Source: Taibaiella sp.
GTDB lineage: Bacteria > Bacteroidota > Bacteroidia > Chitinophagales > Chitinophagaceae
Reading direction: 5' to 3'
Length of the DNA stretch: 6,122 nt
Assembly: GCA_019454705.1 (NCBI GenBank)
Contig: JACFNS010000007.1
Location: forward strand, 1-6,122
Positions 5,917 to 6,122 of this stretch are shown one piece after another. The translations under genes were made by a program, and so were the position numbers. How positions within the stretch are numbered: the stretch's first letter is position 1; every line of letters begins with the position of its first letter. A model generated the notes under the pieces. It had not been told where the DNA came from and searched no databases. It worked only from the letters and a program-made list of their open reading frames with translations.

Positions 5917-6122
5917 CACTGTCCCTGTCCCTGCATCAACTCAGGATATAACCTCAGGTACAGTTGAAACGACATGGGGTTGGCGCCGTACAAAGCATCC
6001 AGTCTGCTGTCGGCAGCATAAAAACTGAATTGCCCGCCCGCAGCTAATCGTAGCGGCTTCACCTTAAGTACGTCATAAGCAGCGCCTAATGTCACTGCAT
6101 TTACCGGGAACAAATCATGATG
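5916..6122 (-). CDS. C-terminal end of a probable outer-membrane beta-barrel protein (partial)
   Basis: The frame is open from the right edge (68 codons, then TGA at 5918-5916), so the gene begins outside the window. A TTG at 6113 lies in frame but should not be taken as the start, because coding sequence with HHD continues before it. The visible part shows alternating polar/non-polar strands (AVTLGAAYDV, LRLAAGGQFSFYAA), a turn with DSRLDALYGANP, and SFQLYLRLYPEL near the end. This fits the last hairpins of a beta-barrel, with the final strand as a possible assembly signal. However, the chain ends in MQGQGQ and not in an aromatic residue, so the barrel assignment is tentative. No specific family can be named from this fragment. 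Confidence 0.6.
   Translation of the reverse strand, partial: HHDLFPVNAVTLGAAYDVLKVKPLRLAAGGQFSFYAADSRLDALYGANPMSFQLYLRLYPELMQGQGQ

Noticed and set aside
5916..6113. A complete small gene starting at TTG 6113
   Set aside because: The frame remains open to the window edge and the protein reads as the end of a larger beta-rich chain, so the TTG is an internal leucine codon.
1..6122. Mobile element, phage, CRISPR or defence island
   Set aside because: No transposase, integrase, terminal inverted repeats, repeat-spacer pattern or tRNA attachment site could be found; most of the window holds housekeeping-type genes.

Overview
The window looks like chromosomal DNA from a member of the Bacteroidota, probably of the Chitinophagaceae/Sphingobacteriia kind. 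The evidence is promoter elements of the Bacteroidota type (TAnnTTTG, two of them with an upstream TTG/TTTTG at 17-18 bases), near absence of Shine-Dalgarno sites, an E1 dehydrogenase subtype typical of that phylum, and a secreted MORN-variant/TonB-C protein of a kind common there. The family and genus are inferred, not shown.

Layout, left to right. Positions 1-851 (minus) hold the first 283 codons of a thiamine-diphosphate-dependent 2-oxoacid dehydrogenase E1 protein, cut by the window edge. A 209-base divergent promoter region separates it from pyrG, CTP synthase (1061-2713, plus). pyrG meets murI, glutamate racemase (2714-3538, minus), tail to tail with no base between the two stop codons. 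A 108-base divergent spacer carrying a promoter element, a 20-base-spaced direct repeat and an AT-rich palindrome leads to a two-domain GNAT acetyltransferase (3647-4507, plus). That gene meets, after 8 bases, a secreted protein with MORN-variant repeats and a TonB-C-like end (4516-5499, minus). Upstream of it on the same strand are a small three-helix membrane protein (5530-5871) and the C-terminal end of a probable outer-membrane beta-barrel protein that starts outside the window (5916-6122).

The three recognisable enzymes serve core metabolism: acyl-CoA supply from 2-oxoacids, CTP for nucleic acid and lipid synthesis, and D-glutamate for peptidoglycan. They do not form one operon; gene orientation alternates, so each is probably transcribed from its own promoter. 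The three right-hand minus-strand genes could be partly co-transcribed and share an envelope theme, but no common function can be read from the sequence.

I found no RNA gene, insertion sequence, CRISPR array, phage gene or defence system. No stretch over 300 bases lacks a gene. The window is largely ordinary. The points most worth a second look are the compact convergent junctions, the promoter elements lying almost on the start codons, the MORN/TonB-C protein and the unassigned small membrane protein.
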